A stretch of DNA of 64,000 nucleotides from Methanobacteriota archaeon (GCA_009758405.1 WSBC01000016.1:248001-312000), one strand, 5' to 3'; positions 1 through 9,329 are shown, numbered from the stretch's first letter. The notes: generated by a model not told the origin, from the sequence alone. Made by a program: numbers and translations.

Positions 1-2
1 TT

Positions 3-1265
3 AAAAAAATTAGGGAATGGGGGGAGTTATGGAAGTCAGGGAAAATACCCGATAAAAAGGCGCTTGTTTTTGAGGGTAGGCCAGGTGTTGGTAAAACCAC
101 TGCAGCCCTGGCACTGGCAAATGATATGGGATGGGGGGTTATAGAATTAAATGCTTCAGACATAAGGAATGAGGAAAGGATTAAGGATATTGCCCTAAGG
201 GGATCATTATATGAAACTTTTGATGATTCTGGAGATTTTCTTTCTTCAAAAAAAGGGGGTAGGAAATTAATAATTATTGATGAGGCGGACAATCTTTATG
301 AAGGTAGGGGGGAGGCAGGCGATAGGGGTGGCAGGAAGGCAATAATAGAAACAGTAAAATCAACTCTTCAACCCATTATATTAATTGTTAATGACCCCTA
401 TGAACTTTTCAAGGGCGAACAGGGAATAGTATTGAAAAATATGGTGGAGGAATTAAAGTTCAGGGCTTTAAACTATAAACAGATAGCAGCAAGTATTTTA
501 AAACCTATATGTGCAAAGGAGGGTATATTGGTAGATAGTAAAGTTTTAGAAAAGATTGCACAGAGAAGCGGTGGTGACGTTAGAGCTGCAATAAATGATC
601 TTCAGATGCTTGCAATGGGGAAGAAGATAATTACAGAAAAGGATGCAGAATACGTAGGTTCTAGGGATGTTGTTGAAAATATTTACAGCGCTACACTGGA
701 CATAATACTAAGCATGTCAATGAAAACATCTAGAGAAGTATTAAATAGTCTCGATGAAGATCCACAAACAATCCTACAGTGGATAGATGAAAACATCTCA
801 CAGGAATATCTGGATATTGATGATTTGGACAGGGCATTTTATTATCTATCCCTGGCAAACACATATTTGGGGAGGATAAGGAAGAGACAGTATTATGGAT
901 TTCTCTCATACGTTATGGATTTTATTGCTGCTGTTTCAATAGCAAAGAAACAAAAATATGGGATACATGGAAAATTAAAGAGTCCAGATTTTATCAGGGC
1001 AATGGCGATGAGGAAAAGATCAAAGGATTATAGAGATATAATAAGCAAGAAACTAGCCAAGATTACGCATCAATCCATTGATAGAACAAGTTTTGAATTC
1101 TTTGAAATTTATATGAAGATATTCAGGGAAAATAGAAGATTTGCAATTTGGCAGACAGCTATACTTTCATTATCTGAGCAAGAGGTGGAATTTTTAATGG
1201 GCTCTGATGAACAGGTTGATTCGATTGTTGATGAGGCTAGAAAGCTTAGAGAAAGACTGAAATAA
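3..1265 (+). CDS. rfcL: Replication factor C large subunit (5' truncated by window edge)
   Basis: Reading frame stays open upstream of the ORF-track start and encodes the Walker A motif EGRPGVGKTTAALALAND; Walker B IIIDEADNL; AAA+ clamp-loader architecture. Confidence 0.9.
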   Translation, partial: KKIREWGELWKSGKIPDKKALVFEGRPGVGKTTAALALANDMGWGVIELNASDIRNEERIKDIALRGSLYETFDDSGDFLSSKKGGRKLIIIDEADNLYEGRGEAGDRGGRKAIIETVKSTLQPIILIVNDPYELFKGEQGIVLKNMVEELKFRALNYKQIAASILKPICAKEGILVDSKVLEKIAQRSGGDVRAAINDLQMLAMGKKIITEKDAEYVGSRDVVENIYSATLDIILSMSMKTSREVLNSLDEDPQTILQWIDENISQEYLDIDDLDRAFYYLSLANTYLGRIRKRQYYGFLSYVMDFIAAVSIAKKQKYGIHGKLKSPDFIRAMAMRKRSKDYRDIISKKLAKITHQSIDRTSFEFFEIYMKIFRENRRFAIWQTAILSLSEQEVEFLMGSDEQVDSIVDEARKLRERLK

Positions 1266-1286
1266 TATTTTACAATTCAGAAAATA

Positions 1287-1688
1287 ATGGAATCTAATTA
1301 TGACATATTAAAATCCCTGATTGAATCAGATCCTTTCCTAAGATACGTTTCAATTCACGTAATCGAAATGAAGGAGGGCTATGCAAAGCTATCCATGGAT
1401 TTCAGGGAGGAGATAACAAGAATTGGAAATATGGCAAATGGCGGTGCATTGGCTACACTTGCAGATGCCACTGGAGGTGCATCTGTTCTTTCCCTTATGG
1501 AGGGTAAAAATCAGGTAACAGTAAGTTTAAACATAGACTTTTTGGAACCTGTTAAAAATGGGCCAGTAATAGCAGAGGGAAAAGTAATAAGGAAGGGTAA
1601 AAATTTAGTATTCTCAGAAATAAAAATATTCGATGGCATGGGCAAGTTATGTGCCCACGCAACAGGTATATGGTTCTATTTGCCTTAA
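1287..1688 (+). CDS. PaaI-like hotdog thioesterase
   Basis: 133 aa; hotdog motif GNMANGGALATLADATGGASVLSL; adjacent to beta-oxidation genes. Confidence 0.75.
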   Translation: MESNYDILKSLIESDPFLRYVSIHVIEMKEGYAKLSMDFREEITRIGNMANGGALATLADATGGASVLSLMEGKNQVTVSLNIDFLEPVKNGPVIAEGKVIRKGKNLVFSEIKIFDGMGKLCAHATGIWFYLP

Positions 1689-1689
1689 T

Positions 1690-2742
1690 TTAGATCCAGC
1701 CTGCCTTTTCCTGGAAAATAAGAGTTGAAAGTTTCATCTTTTCATCCAAATGGTTACCGCCTAGTATTGAAAGGAACATTGCATCCCTGTAGTACTTTTC
1801 AATTCCAAAGTCCATTAAATAGCCATAGCCTCCATGGACCTGAAGTGCAAGCTTTGAAACATCCCTAGCAAAGTCTATTGAAATAATTTTTAGCATAAGC
1901 TCCTTCTTTATATCCCTTTCACCCTGTGCAATGTTAATAAGATATTCATTAAGTATGTCAAGCTGTGAATAGGCCTGGGCCATTCCAAAGGCAAGTGGTT
2001 GAAAATCCTTTAATTTATGAAGGAAAGCACTTCTCTCCTTTGCATATTCTATAGCCTTGTTTAATGCGCCTTGGGCAATTCCTATTGCTATTGCAGAAAT
2101 AGGCAAATGTGTATCATCAATTAATTCATCAACATTCAGTGGTATTTCAATAGCATCCTTTATAGATGTATCAAACTTTACCGGTGAAAATCTAAGCCCC
2201 CTAAACCCAAGTTTCTCATGCTCATCTAAGGGGTGGAAGCCACTTTCTACCAGGTAGAATTTTCCATCATCTGCAGGCACTATAAACAAATTTGCTTCTG
2301 AGTTAATCACTGCATTTAATTTTCCTGTTAATTTTGAATCAATCTTTTTAATTTCGCCAGGTTCTAGAAAATTTAATAGGTGGGAATAATAGAAAGTTCC
2401 TGATATTTCACCACCTGAAATCAAACCTATCTTTTCCCTCACCTCATTTTTTAAAAGAATAGATTTAATTACAAAGGAGTTCTCTAAAAATACGTAAAAG
2501 GCAACAGATGGACTTGCAGATGCAAGCTGTTTTAAAAGAATAGAATAACCAAGTCTATCCAATGAAGCACCACCAAGATCATAAGGGGCAAGAGCACCTA
2601 AAAAACCTTGGGAGGATAGTCTTTTTTTAAGTTCCTTGGGTATACCTTCAAGCTCAATCTGTTTGTTAATTGGTTCAAGCTCCTTTGATGCAAATTCACC
2701 TACCACGGATTCCAAAACCCTATGCTCCTCATCCATCATCAT
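1690..2742 (-). CDS. Acyl-CoA dehydrogenase-like protein, divergent paralog (probably non-catalytic)
   Basis: ACAD C-terminal motifs (LQVHGGYGY...RDAMFLSILGGN) but no TEP.AGSD FAD/substrate motif and no catalytic Glu; overlaps the next ACAD by 4 bp. Confidence 0.75.
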   Translation of the reverse strand: MMMDEEHRVLESVVGEFASKELEPINKQIELEGIPKELKKRLSSQGFLGALAPYDLGGASLDRLGYSILLKQLASASPSVAFYVFLENSFVIKSILLKNEVREKIGLISGGEISGTFYYSHLLNFLEPGEIKKIDSKLTGKLNAVINSEANLFIVPADDGKFYLVESGFHPLDEHEKLGFRGLRFSPVKFDTSIKDAIEIPLNVDELIDDTHLPISAIAIGIAQGALNKAIEYAKERSAFLHKLKDFQPLAFGMAQAYSQLDILNEYLINIAQGERDIKKELMLKIISIDFARDVSKLALQVHGGYGYLMDFGIEKYYRDAMFLSILGGNHLDEKMKLSTLIFQEKAGWI

Positions 2743-3860
2743 TCCACCCCCATCTTTTTCATAAACATCCTGTAAATTACAAGTTTTTCTATCTCACTTG
2801 ATCCCTCCCATATCTCCATTATCTTTGAATCCCTGAAAAGTCTCTCTAAAGAAGTTATTGCACCATCTAATCCAGTTACCTTTAATGCTGTTTCTGCTGC
2901 ATATGTAGCAGTTTCAGCAGCAAAATATTTTGCCATGCTTGTGAATACAGGATCAGGATTAAACTGAAATAGTAGAGATGCAGCCCTATATGTGAGAAGT
3001 CTTGCAGCATCAACCCTTGTTGCCATTTCTGCTATTGTAAATTGTATGCTCTCCTGAGAAGAGAATTTTTTATCCTTTTTTGCCTTCTCAACAATCATAT
3101 CTAGAGCACCTTGGGCAATGCCTATAGACATTGCAGCAACGTATATTCTGGTAATGTTAAAGAATGTCATTACATAATAGAATCCCTTTCCAATTTCACC
3201 TATTATGTTCTCTGGTGGTATTCTAACATTTTCAAATACAAGTTCAGCAGTATCTGTTGCCCTAACACCCATTTTTCCCTTTAATTTATTAGCAGAAACC
3301 CCTGGCCATTTCATTTCCACTATGGCCATGCTCATGTTATGGTGTCTTTTTTCCTCAGATGGTGGCGGAGCAGTCCTTGCAAGTACAAGAACATAGTCTG
3401 CAATTGATCCATTTGTTATAAACATCTTTGAACCATTCAGGATATAGGAGCCATCCGGTTGTTTCTCCATTTTACTTGCTATACCCGCCACATCGCTTCC
3501 AGCAACAGGTTCAGTGACTGCAAATCCCATAATTTTTTCACCGCGCTGCACAGGTTCCAGATATTTTTTCTTCTGTTCATCAGATCCAAATAGCATAAGT
3601 ATTTCCGAACCGAATGCGTATACAAATGATGATATGCCCAAACCTGGATCAACTCTACAAAGCTCCTCTATTGATACAAGAAGATCCCAAGGATTAGAAA
3701 AATTAATAATACCTAATTCATAGGCCAGCTTTCTTATTTCAAATGGATACTTTTCATTTTCATCAAAATACCTTTTTCTTTCTTCAGTGAATTCTTTCAA
3801 AGCAAATTCTCTTACCTTTTTTCTTTTTTCTTCAATTTCCTCAGGTAACGTGAAATCCAT
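2739..3860 (-). CDS. Acyl-CoA dehydrogenase
   Basis: GFAVTEPVAGSDVAG and RDSKIMEIWEGSSEIEKLVIYR signature motifs. Confidence 0.92.
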   Translation of the reverse strand: MDFTLPEEIEEKRKKVREFALKEFTEERKRYFDENEKYPFEIRKLAYELGIINFSNPWDLLVSIEELCRVDPGLGISSFVYAFGSEILMLFGSDEQKKKYLEPVQRGEKIMGFAVTEPVAGSDVAGIASKMEKQPDGSYILNGSKMFITNGSIADYVLVLARTAPPPSEEKRHHNMSMAIVEMKWPGVSANKLKGKMGVRATDTAELVFENVRIPPENIIGEIGKGFYYVMTFFNITRIYVAAMSIGIAQGALDMIVEKAKKDKKFSSQESIQFTIAEMATRVDAARLLTYRAASLLFQFNPDPVFTSMAKYFAAETATYAAETALKVTGLDGAITSLERLFRDSKIMEIWEGSSEIEKLVIYRMFMKKMGVE

Positions 3861-3863
3861 AAT

Positions 3864-5045
3864 CTACACCCTCTCTATTATTGTTGCATAACCCTGGCCT
3901 CCACCAACGCATAGAGTGGCGAGACCATACCTAGCATTTTTTTCCTTGAGTATCCTTGCCAATGTACCTACTATCCTTGCACCAGATGCGCCAAGTGGAT
4001 GGCCTATTGCTATTGCCCCTCCATGTATATTTACCCTCTCTCTATCAATCCCAAGCTTCCTAATAGCATTCAATGGAACCACTGCAAATGCCTCGTTTAT
4101 TTCCCAGTAATCTATGTCTTCCACCTTCAATTTAGCCTTTTCCAGGGCCTTTTTTGATGCAGGAACTGGACCTTCTCCCATTATGCTAGGATCTACCCCA
4201 GCCCATCCAAATGAAACTATCCTTGCCATAGGTTTCAGACCATATTCATCCATTGTTTTTTCATTCATTAGCATGGTCATAGAAGCTCCTGCATTCAGTG
4301 GTGATGAATTACCAGCAGTTATTACACCATCGGACTTGAATGCAGGTGGTAGCTTTTTTATCTGTTCTAGGGTAGTATCAGGCCTGATGCTCTGATCCTT
4401 GTCCACAGTAATAATCTCGCCATTATACTCAACCTGAACTGGAAGTATTTCACCCTTAAACCAATCATTCTTAAGGGCCTCACCAGCAAGCTTATGGCTC
4501 CTATATGAAAATTCGTCCATATCATCCTTTGAAATACCCTCTACCTCTGCAAGCTTTTCTGCTGTAAGCCCCATGCTATAGCCGATGTTCATCTGATATC
4601 TCATATACTCAGGCCTTACAAGGAGTTTGTAATTTATAAGTATATTTGGATTGTCCCCCATTGGCACATGGGTCATATGCTCCATTCCACCTGCAAATGT
4701 AATATCAGAATTTCCAGTCATTATTTCCCAAGCACCAATTGCCATAGCCACCATGGAGGAAGAACAGGCCCTGTCCACAGCCATAGCTGGTACCTCAACA
4801 GGAAGTCCCGCAAGGAATATTGGATGTCTTCCACCATAAAGCCAGTTTTCACCAGCTTGAAGTGCACAACCTGTTATTACATCCCCTATCCTTTGGGGAT
4901 CTATACCATTTCTTTTTATAATCTCCTTTAAAAGCATCGCTACTGCCTCATCCATTCTCAGGCTATTGAATATATCCCTTTCAGGCTCCCTTGGTCTAGA
5001 CCTAGAAAAGGCTGTTCTAAGAAAATCTACCAAATAAACATCCAT
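3864..5045 (-). CDS. Acetyl-CoA C-acyltransferase (FadA-type thiolase)
   Basis: Active-site CSSSMVA, NIHGGAIAIGHPLGASGARI and LCVGGGQG motifs. Confidence 0.93.
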   Translation of the reverse strand: MDVYLVDFLRTAFSRSRPREPERDIFNSLRMDEAVAMLLKEIIKRNGIDPQRIGDVITGCALQAGENWLYGGRHPIFLAGLPVEVPAMAVDRACSSSMVAMAIGAWEIMTGNSDITFAGGMEHMTHVPMGDNPNILINYKLLVRPEYMRYQMNIGYSMGLTAEKLAEVEGISKDDMDEFSYRSHKLAGEALKNDWFKGEILPVQVEYNGEIITVDKDQSIRPDTTLEQIKKLPPAFKSDGVITAGNSSPLNAGASMTMLMNEKTMDEYGLKPMARIVSFGWAGVDPSIMGEGPVPASKKALEKAKLKVEDIDYWEINEAFAVVPLNAIRKLGIDRERVNIHGGAIAIGHPLGASGARIVGTLARILKEKNARYGLATLCVGGGQGYATIIERV

Positions 5046-5049
5046 TTTT

Positions 5050-7041
5050 TCACCTTCCCTTGAACTCCGGTTTTTTCTTTTGTAAAAATGAGGATATACC
5101 CTCCTTTAGATCTTCAGTGGAGAAAAGTACTCCTGCAGCAAATGATTCCATTTCAAGACCGACATCCATTGGCACCTCCACCCCCTTATTAAGAAGCCTC
5201 TTTGCAAGGGCCATGGAAATCGGAGCTGACGTTTCAGCAATTTTCTTGGCAAACTCGATTGCCTCATTATCTGGATCCTTTACTAGTCTATTTATGAGAC
5301 CAATAGAATATGCATCCTTTCCCTGTATCCTCTGCCCAGTCATAATCAATTCCATAGCTCTTCCAAGACCCACTACCCTGGCAAGCTTTTGAGAACCTCC
5401 CCAAGCAGGGACGAGGCCAATAGTTACCTCAGGGAAGCCCACCTGCACATCTTCAGTACCTACCCTTAGATCACAGGCAAGCGCAAGCTCAAAACCACCA
5501 CCCAATGCATAACCCTTCATTACAGCAATTGTTAATTTAGGCATTTCCGATAATAACCTGAAGATCCTTTCACCTTTTCTTGCAAATTCAAGAAATTGGA
5601 AACTGCTGGCAAAATACTGTGATAAATCGGCACCTGCTGAAAATGTTGTCCCCTGTCCTGTAACAACAACAACACTAATTTCATTATCATCCCAGAGCAT
5701 ACGAATTGCCTTTTCAAGATCTTCAAGAAGCTCGTTGTTTATAGTGTTATGCTTAGGTCTGTTTAGTGTAATTCTTGCTACTCTGAATGGGAATTTTTCG
5801 ACAATTACTGTGTTAAGCTGTTCAGAAGAAGAGGCCTTCTCTTCCTTCTTTTCCTCCCTCTTTTCCTCTTTTTTCTTTAATCTACCCTCTATAGCCTCCC
5901 TCATTTTTCCATTTTTAATTGACTCAGCAGGCTCAAAAACTGTGCAATTGAACTTCTTTGCAAGTTCTTCCAACTTTGCCTTTACTTCAGCATTGGTAAG
6001 GCTCTTTGCTACAGAAATAGGTCCAAAGGCCCTATTAAGGCCATATTTTACCCCAGTCTCGATATCCTCAGGCGTGGCTACGCCCTCCTCTATCAATTTT
6101 ACGGCTTCATTTATCTCAACAGCAAAAATATCCATCAAGGAAACCTTGTCCGTTGCCTTCTTTGTGTCTATATGTGGTCTTCCGGCTGTCCAATCGTAAA
6201 ATCCCTTACCAGTCTTTTTGCCCAAATATTTCTTGTTATAAAGATCATCATAAACCTTGCATTTCTTATAATCAGGGTTGAGTGTCTTTGCATAGTATTC
6301 CATTGAATGATAAACCACATCTATACCTACGTAATCAATTAGCTCATATGGCCCCATGGGCATACCCTGCATCTTGGCGAATGCATCTATCTCCTCAGGT
6401 GTTGCCACATTGTGCTCTATTAAAAGACAAAATAGAAGCATATCCGGCGCATTTATCCTGTTAACAATAAATCCGGGGGAATCCTTCATCACCTTTACAG
6501 GGATTTTTCCGATCTTTTTTACAAGGTCATAAAGTGCATTAATTATTTCATCACTTGTCTCTTCTCCCTTAATCACCTCTACAAGTTTCATTAGAACCGG
6601 TGGATTAAAGAAATGCAAGCCTGCCACCCTCTCCCTATTCTTAAGAGGTTTAGCTATGTCAGTAATCCTTATGTTTGAGGTGTTACTAGTTAATATTGTG
6701 TCAGACCTTGTGAATCTCTCAAGATCAGAAAATATTTTCTTTTTAAGATCCTCTATTTCAGGCACTGCCTCAATAACAAGATCAGCATCCTTAACCGCAG
6801 GCTCTAGATCAGTATATGTTTTAATCCTGGAAAGTACATCATCAACGCTTTCTTTAATACTTCCTTTTTTAGAAAGTTTATCCAGACTATCCCTGATCTC
6901 ATTCAATGCCTTTTCAAGCATTTCTTTTGAAATATCTTCAAGGCTTACACTGTATCCATTTATCGCAAAAACCTCTGCTATTCCATGCCCCATCTCCCCA
7001 GAACCAATAATAGCGACTTTTTTGATTTCCATAAAAATCAC
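5050..7041 (-). CDS. Bifunctional 3-hydroxyacyl-CoA dehydrogenase / enoyl-CoA hydratase
   Basis: N-terminal Rossmann GSGEMGHGIAEVFA and HFFNPP; C-terminal crotonase domain FSAGADLSQ, GYALGGGFELALACD; joined by a charged KKKEEKREEKKEEK linker. Confidence 0.93.
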   Translation of the reverse strand: MIFMEIKKVAIIGSGEMGHGIAEVFAINGYSVSLEDISKEMLEKALNEIRDSLDKLSKKGSIKESVDDVLSRIKTYTDLEPAVKDADLVIEAVPEIEDLKKKIFSDLERFTRSDTILTSNTSNIRITDIAKPLKNRERVAGLHFFNPPVLMKLVEVIKGEETSDEIINALYDLVKKIGKIPVKVMKDSPGFIVNRINAPDMLLFCLLIEHNVATPEEIDAFAKMQGMPMGPYELIDYVGIDVVYHSMEYYAKTLNPDYKKCKVYDDLYNKKYLGKKTGKGFYDWTAGRPHIDTKKATDKVSLMDIFAVEINEAVKLIEEGVATPEDIETGVKYGLNRAFGPISVAKSLTNAEVKAKLEELAKKFNCTVFEPAESIKNGKMREAIEGRLKKKEEKREEKKEEKASSSEQLNTVIVEKFPFRVARITLNRPKHNTINNELLEDLEKAIRMLWDDNEISVVVVTGQGTTFSAGADLSQYFASSFQFLEFARKGERIFRLLSEMPKLTIAVMKGYALGGGFELALACDLRVGTEDVQVGFPEVTIGLVPAWGGSQKLARVVGLGRAMELIMTGQRIQGKDAYSIGLINRLVKDPDNEAIEFAKKIAETSAPISMALAKRLLNKGVEVPMDVGLEMESFAAGVLFSTEDLKEGISSFLQKKKPEFKGR

Positions 7042-7370
7042 TTTAGCTTCTTTACTACGTTTACAAGTTTCTGTGCCAGGAATGGATCACCCTTGATCTT
7101 CAACTTTCCCATAAAAAATGCCTTAGTTCCATCCATGGATCCATCTATTATTGCCGCAAGATCCTCTTCCTTTGCAGTGAGAACGACAGTAGGTGAGGCA
7201 TGTTCACCCATAATCAGTTCAGCAGATCCATCATCCTTAAACTGCAGATAGTAGCTTTCTCCAAGATCATTCTTAAACTGAAATACCTTCATTCCCTTTG
7301 TTTCCTTCTTCAAATTCTCATCTTTATTGATTTTCTCAACATATCCCTTTAAAATCTCGTATGATTTCAT
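7038..7370 (-). CDS. SCP2 sterol-binding domain protein
   Basis: 110 aa, SCP2-like fold motif (DGSAELIMGEHASPTVVLTAKEEDLAAIIDGSMDGTKAFFMGKLKIKGD); overlaps the downstream beta-oxidation gene. Confidence 0.85.
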   Translation of the reverse strand: MKSYEILKGYVEKINKDENLKKETKGMKVFQFKNDLGESYYLQFKDDGSAELIMGEHASPTVVLTAKEEDLAAIIDGSMDGTKAFFMGKLKIKGDPFLAQKLVNVVKKLK

Positions 7371-7478
7371 AATTGTAAATCCAAACCATAGTTAATAAAT
7401 ATTTCCATACTTTAAATGTATCACAATTTTACACCTATAGCTTTTTATTGTAAAATAATAGAGATCATTAAACAGATT

Positions 7479-7520
7479 TGATGAAATGTTTAAAGATTTT
7501 ATTCTCTTAACATTTCATCA
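7479..7520. repeat. Perfect 12-bp inverted repeat TGATGAAATGTT-N18-AACATTTCATCA
   Basis: Read directly: arms 7479-7490 and 7509-7520, in the divergent intergenic region upstream of the beta-oxidation operon. Confidence 0.9.
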
Positions 7521-7529
7521 TTTTTAAAA

Positions 7530-7678
7530 AGTGCATTAATTAAAATAAATTTTATTGATTTCATCAGCTAGATGAATAAGATCAATTCCAAAAAAAAGTA
7601 AAAATGAAATTTTTGATGCACAATAAATAATGAAAAATATAGTGAATTATTTTTTAAAAAGGATTTCTACTGGGCTTA
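7530..7678 (+). repeat. Dispersed intergenic repeat, copy 1
   Basis: AGTGCATTAATTAAAATAAATTTTATTGATTTCATCAGCTAGATGAATAAGATCAATTCC...TTTTTTAAAAAGGATTTCTACTGGGCTTA aligns with 47063-47220 and 55250-55400. Confidence 0.85.
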
Positions 7679-7717
7679 TTCGATAAAAGATTAAAATATT
7701 GAATGCAATCACATCTT

Positions 7718-8125
7718 ATGAATGAATTTGTTTATAAATATAGAGTGGCATGGGTAGACACGGATGCCCTTGGAGTTATGCATTTTTCAAATTATTTCAG
7801 AATATGTGAAAGAACAGAAGAGGAGTTTATGAGGGCAATTGGATTATCCTTTGATCCTAGTCATAAGGTTTCTTTGCCCAGAGTAAAGGCAGAATGTACA
7901 TTTAAATATCCTTTGAGATATAATGATGAGGCCATAATTACAATGAAATTGAAAGAAATAGGAAGAAAGCATATGAAATACTCTTTTGAAATTAAAAATG
8001 CATCAAATGATATCATTTCTGCATCTTGTGAAATAGTTGTGGTGGCAATAAATGATCAATTTAAATCCATAGAACTGCCCAATGAACTTATTTATAAAAT
8101 TAAATCATTTTTTAATGAAAATTAA
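7718..8125 (+). CDS. Acyl-CoA thioesterase, YbgC/4HBT hotdog family
   Basis: KYRVAWVDTDALGVMHFSNYFRICERTEEEF motif. ORF opens at 7703, but ATG 7718 fits a leaderless start ~25 nt after a TATA-like GATTAAAATATT. Confidence 0.85.
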   Translation: MNEFVYKYRVAWVDTDALGVMHFSNYFRICERTEEEFMRAIGLSFDPSHKVSLPRVKAECTFKYPLRYNDEAIITMKLKEIGRKHMKYSFEIKNASNDIISASCEIVVVAINDQFKSIELPNELIYKIKSFFNEN

Positions 8126-9262
8126 TATGTATAGAAAAGATGAAATTATCGCTGTGATTAGTATTATTAGCCATTTTATTTCATAATTAAGTGATATGGA
8201 GAATATTAAACCACCATAAAAAGGTCCTGCTGCCCTTCCTACACTAGTAAAAAGGCCAAACGTTCCAGAATATCTGCCCTTCTCCCCCTCAGGTGCAAGA
8301 TTCATGGCTGTAGTTGTTGCGCTTGAGGAATAAATTATCTCTCCAAATGTAATTACTACCATTGATAAAAACATCCATTCTATTGTAGGCAGGAGCACCA
8401 CCATAAAATATCCAAATCCATACAATATTATACCATAAATAAGGAAATAATGTGCATTCTTTTTATTTGCCAATCGTGCAAATGGATATTGAAGTGCAGC
8501 AACCATAAGACCATTCATTGTCCATGTTAATCCTATTATTGAAACAGGTATTCCATTTACTTGATTTTCATAGTATGGATATGTGCTGTTGAGCTGTCCA
8601 AAGATTAGGAAACTTATGAACCCCGCAATGCTATAAATAAGGAATTTTTTATTCTTCAAGGCAGAAGGTATATCTTTCAATTTCATAGACATTGATCTTT
8701 TAGCTGTTTCAGGTATGTTAATCATTAAAATTGTTACCAATGAAAGCATAAAACCCATAAGTATGAAGGAAATAGAAAAATAATGTATTTCAAAAATAAA
8801 CCCACCTATCGCGGGGCCAATACCCCATCCAAAGTTTGCAAGTGCCCTTTGTATACCAAAACTTTTGAACCTCTCCTCTTCTGTAAATACGTCAGCAATA
8901 AGAGCATTGAACATTGAAAATATCATTCCACTAAATATGCTTTGCAATAATATTCCTAAAAGGATTAAATAGAAATTAAAAATCATTCCAACACCAACAA
9001 AAATAAATGATATACCCTGCCCCAATTGACCAATCCCAAGGAAGATTTTTCTGCCAATATAATCCGAATATGCTCCAAATATTACCTGCATTAAAGCGCC
9101 AATCAAGCCTGAGAATAATAGATATGCACCCGTAAAAGCCAAAGATAAATGAACCTGTGTGGTTAAATAAAGTATAACAAATGACCATAAAGTCCCATAT
9201 CCAAAAGATCTGAGGAAACTTGCTAGACCTACAGTTCTAAGAACTTTAGATTTCAGATCCAC
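8105..9262 (-). CDS. Major facilitator superfamily transporter
   Basis: ~12 hydrophobic segments; MFS motif FGAYSDYIGRKIFLGIGQ; 3' end overlaps the convergent thioesterase. Confidence 0.88.
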   Translation of the reverse strand: MDLKSKVLRTVGLASFLRSFGYGTLWSFVILYLTTQVHLSLAFTGAYLLFSGLIGALMQVIFGAYSDYIGRKIFLGIGQLGQGISFIFVGVGMIFNFYLILLGILLQSIFSGMIFSMFNALIADVFTEEERFKSFGIQRALANFGWGIGPAIGGFIFEIHYFSISFILMGFMLSLVTILMINIPETAKRSMSMKLKDIPSALKNKKFLIYSIAGFISFLIFGQLNSTYPYYENQVNGIPVSIIGLTWTMNGLMVAALQYPFARLANKKNAHYFLIYGIILYGFGYFMVVLLPTIEWMFLSMVVITFGEIIYSSSATTTAMNLAPEGEKGRYSGTFGLFTSVGRAAGPFYGGLIFSISLNYEIKWLIILITAIISSFLYILIFIKK

Positions 9263-9329
9263 GATCTTTTAACAAAAAATATATAATTAATCTTTGGGAT
9301 AATCTATTTAAATATGTAATATTTTCTAA

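Noticed and set aside
5735-6199. 154-aa plus-strand ORF antisense to the HADH-ECH fusion
   Set aside because: Lies inside a strongly supported CDS on the other strand; Phe/Ser-rich composition is the complement of the Lys/Glu-rich linker.
7478-7522. Possible C/D box sRNA (TGATGA motif)
   Set aside because: The C-box consensus is imperfect and no convincing D/C'/D' boxes with guide spacing were found; better described as an inverted repeat.
7441-7700. Possible CRISPR-like or tandem repeat upstream of the thioesterase
   Set aside because: The repeats are dispersed single copies, not a regularly spaced array; no cas genes in the window.
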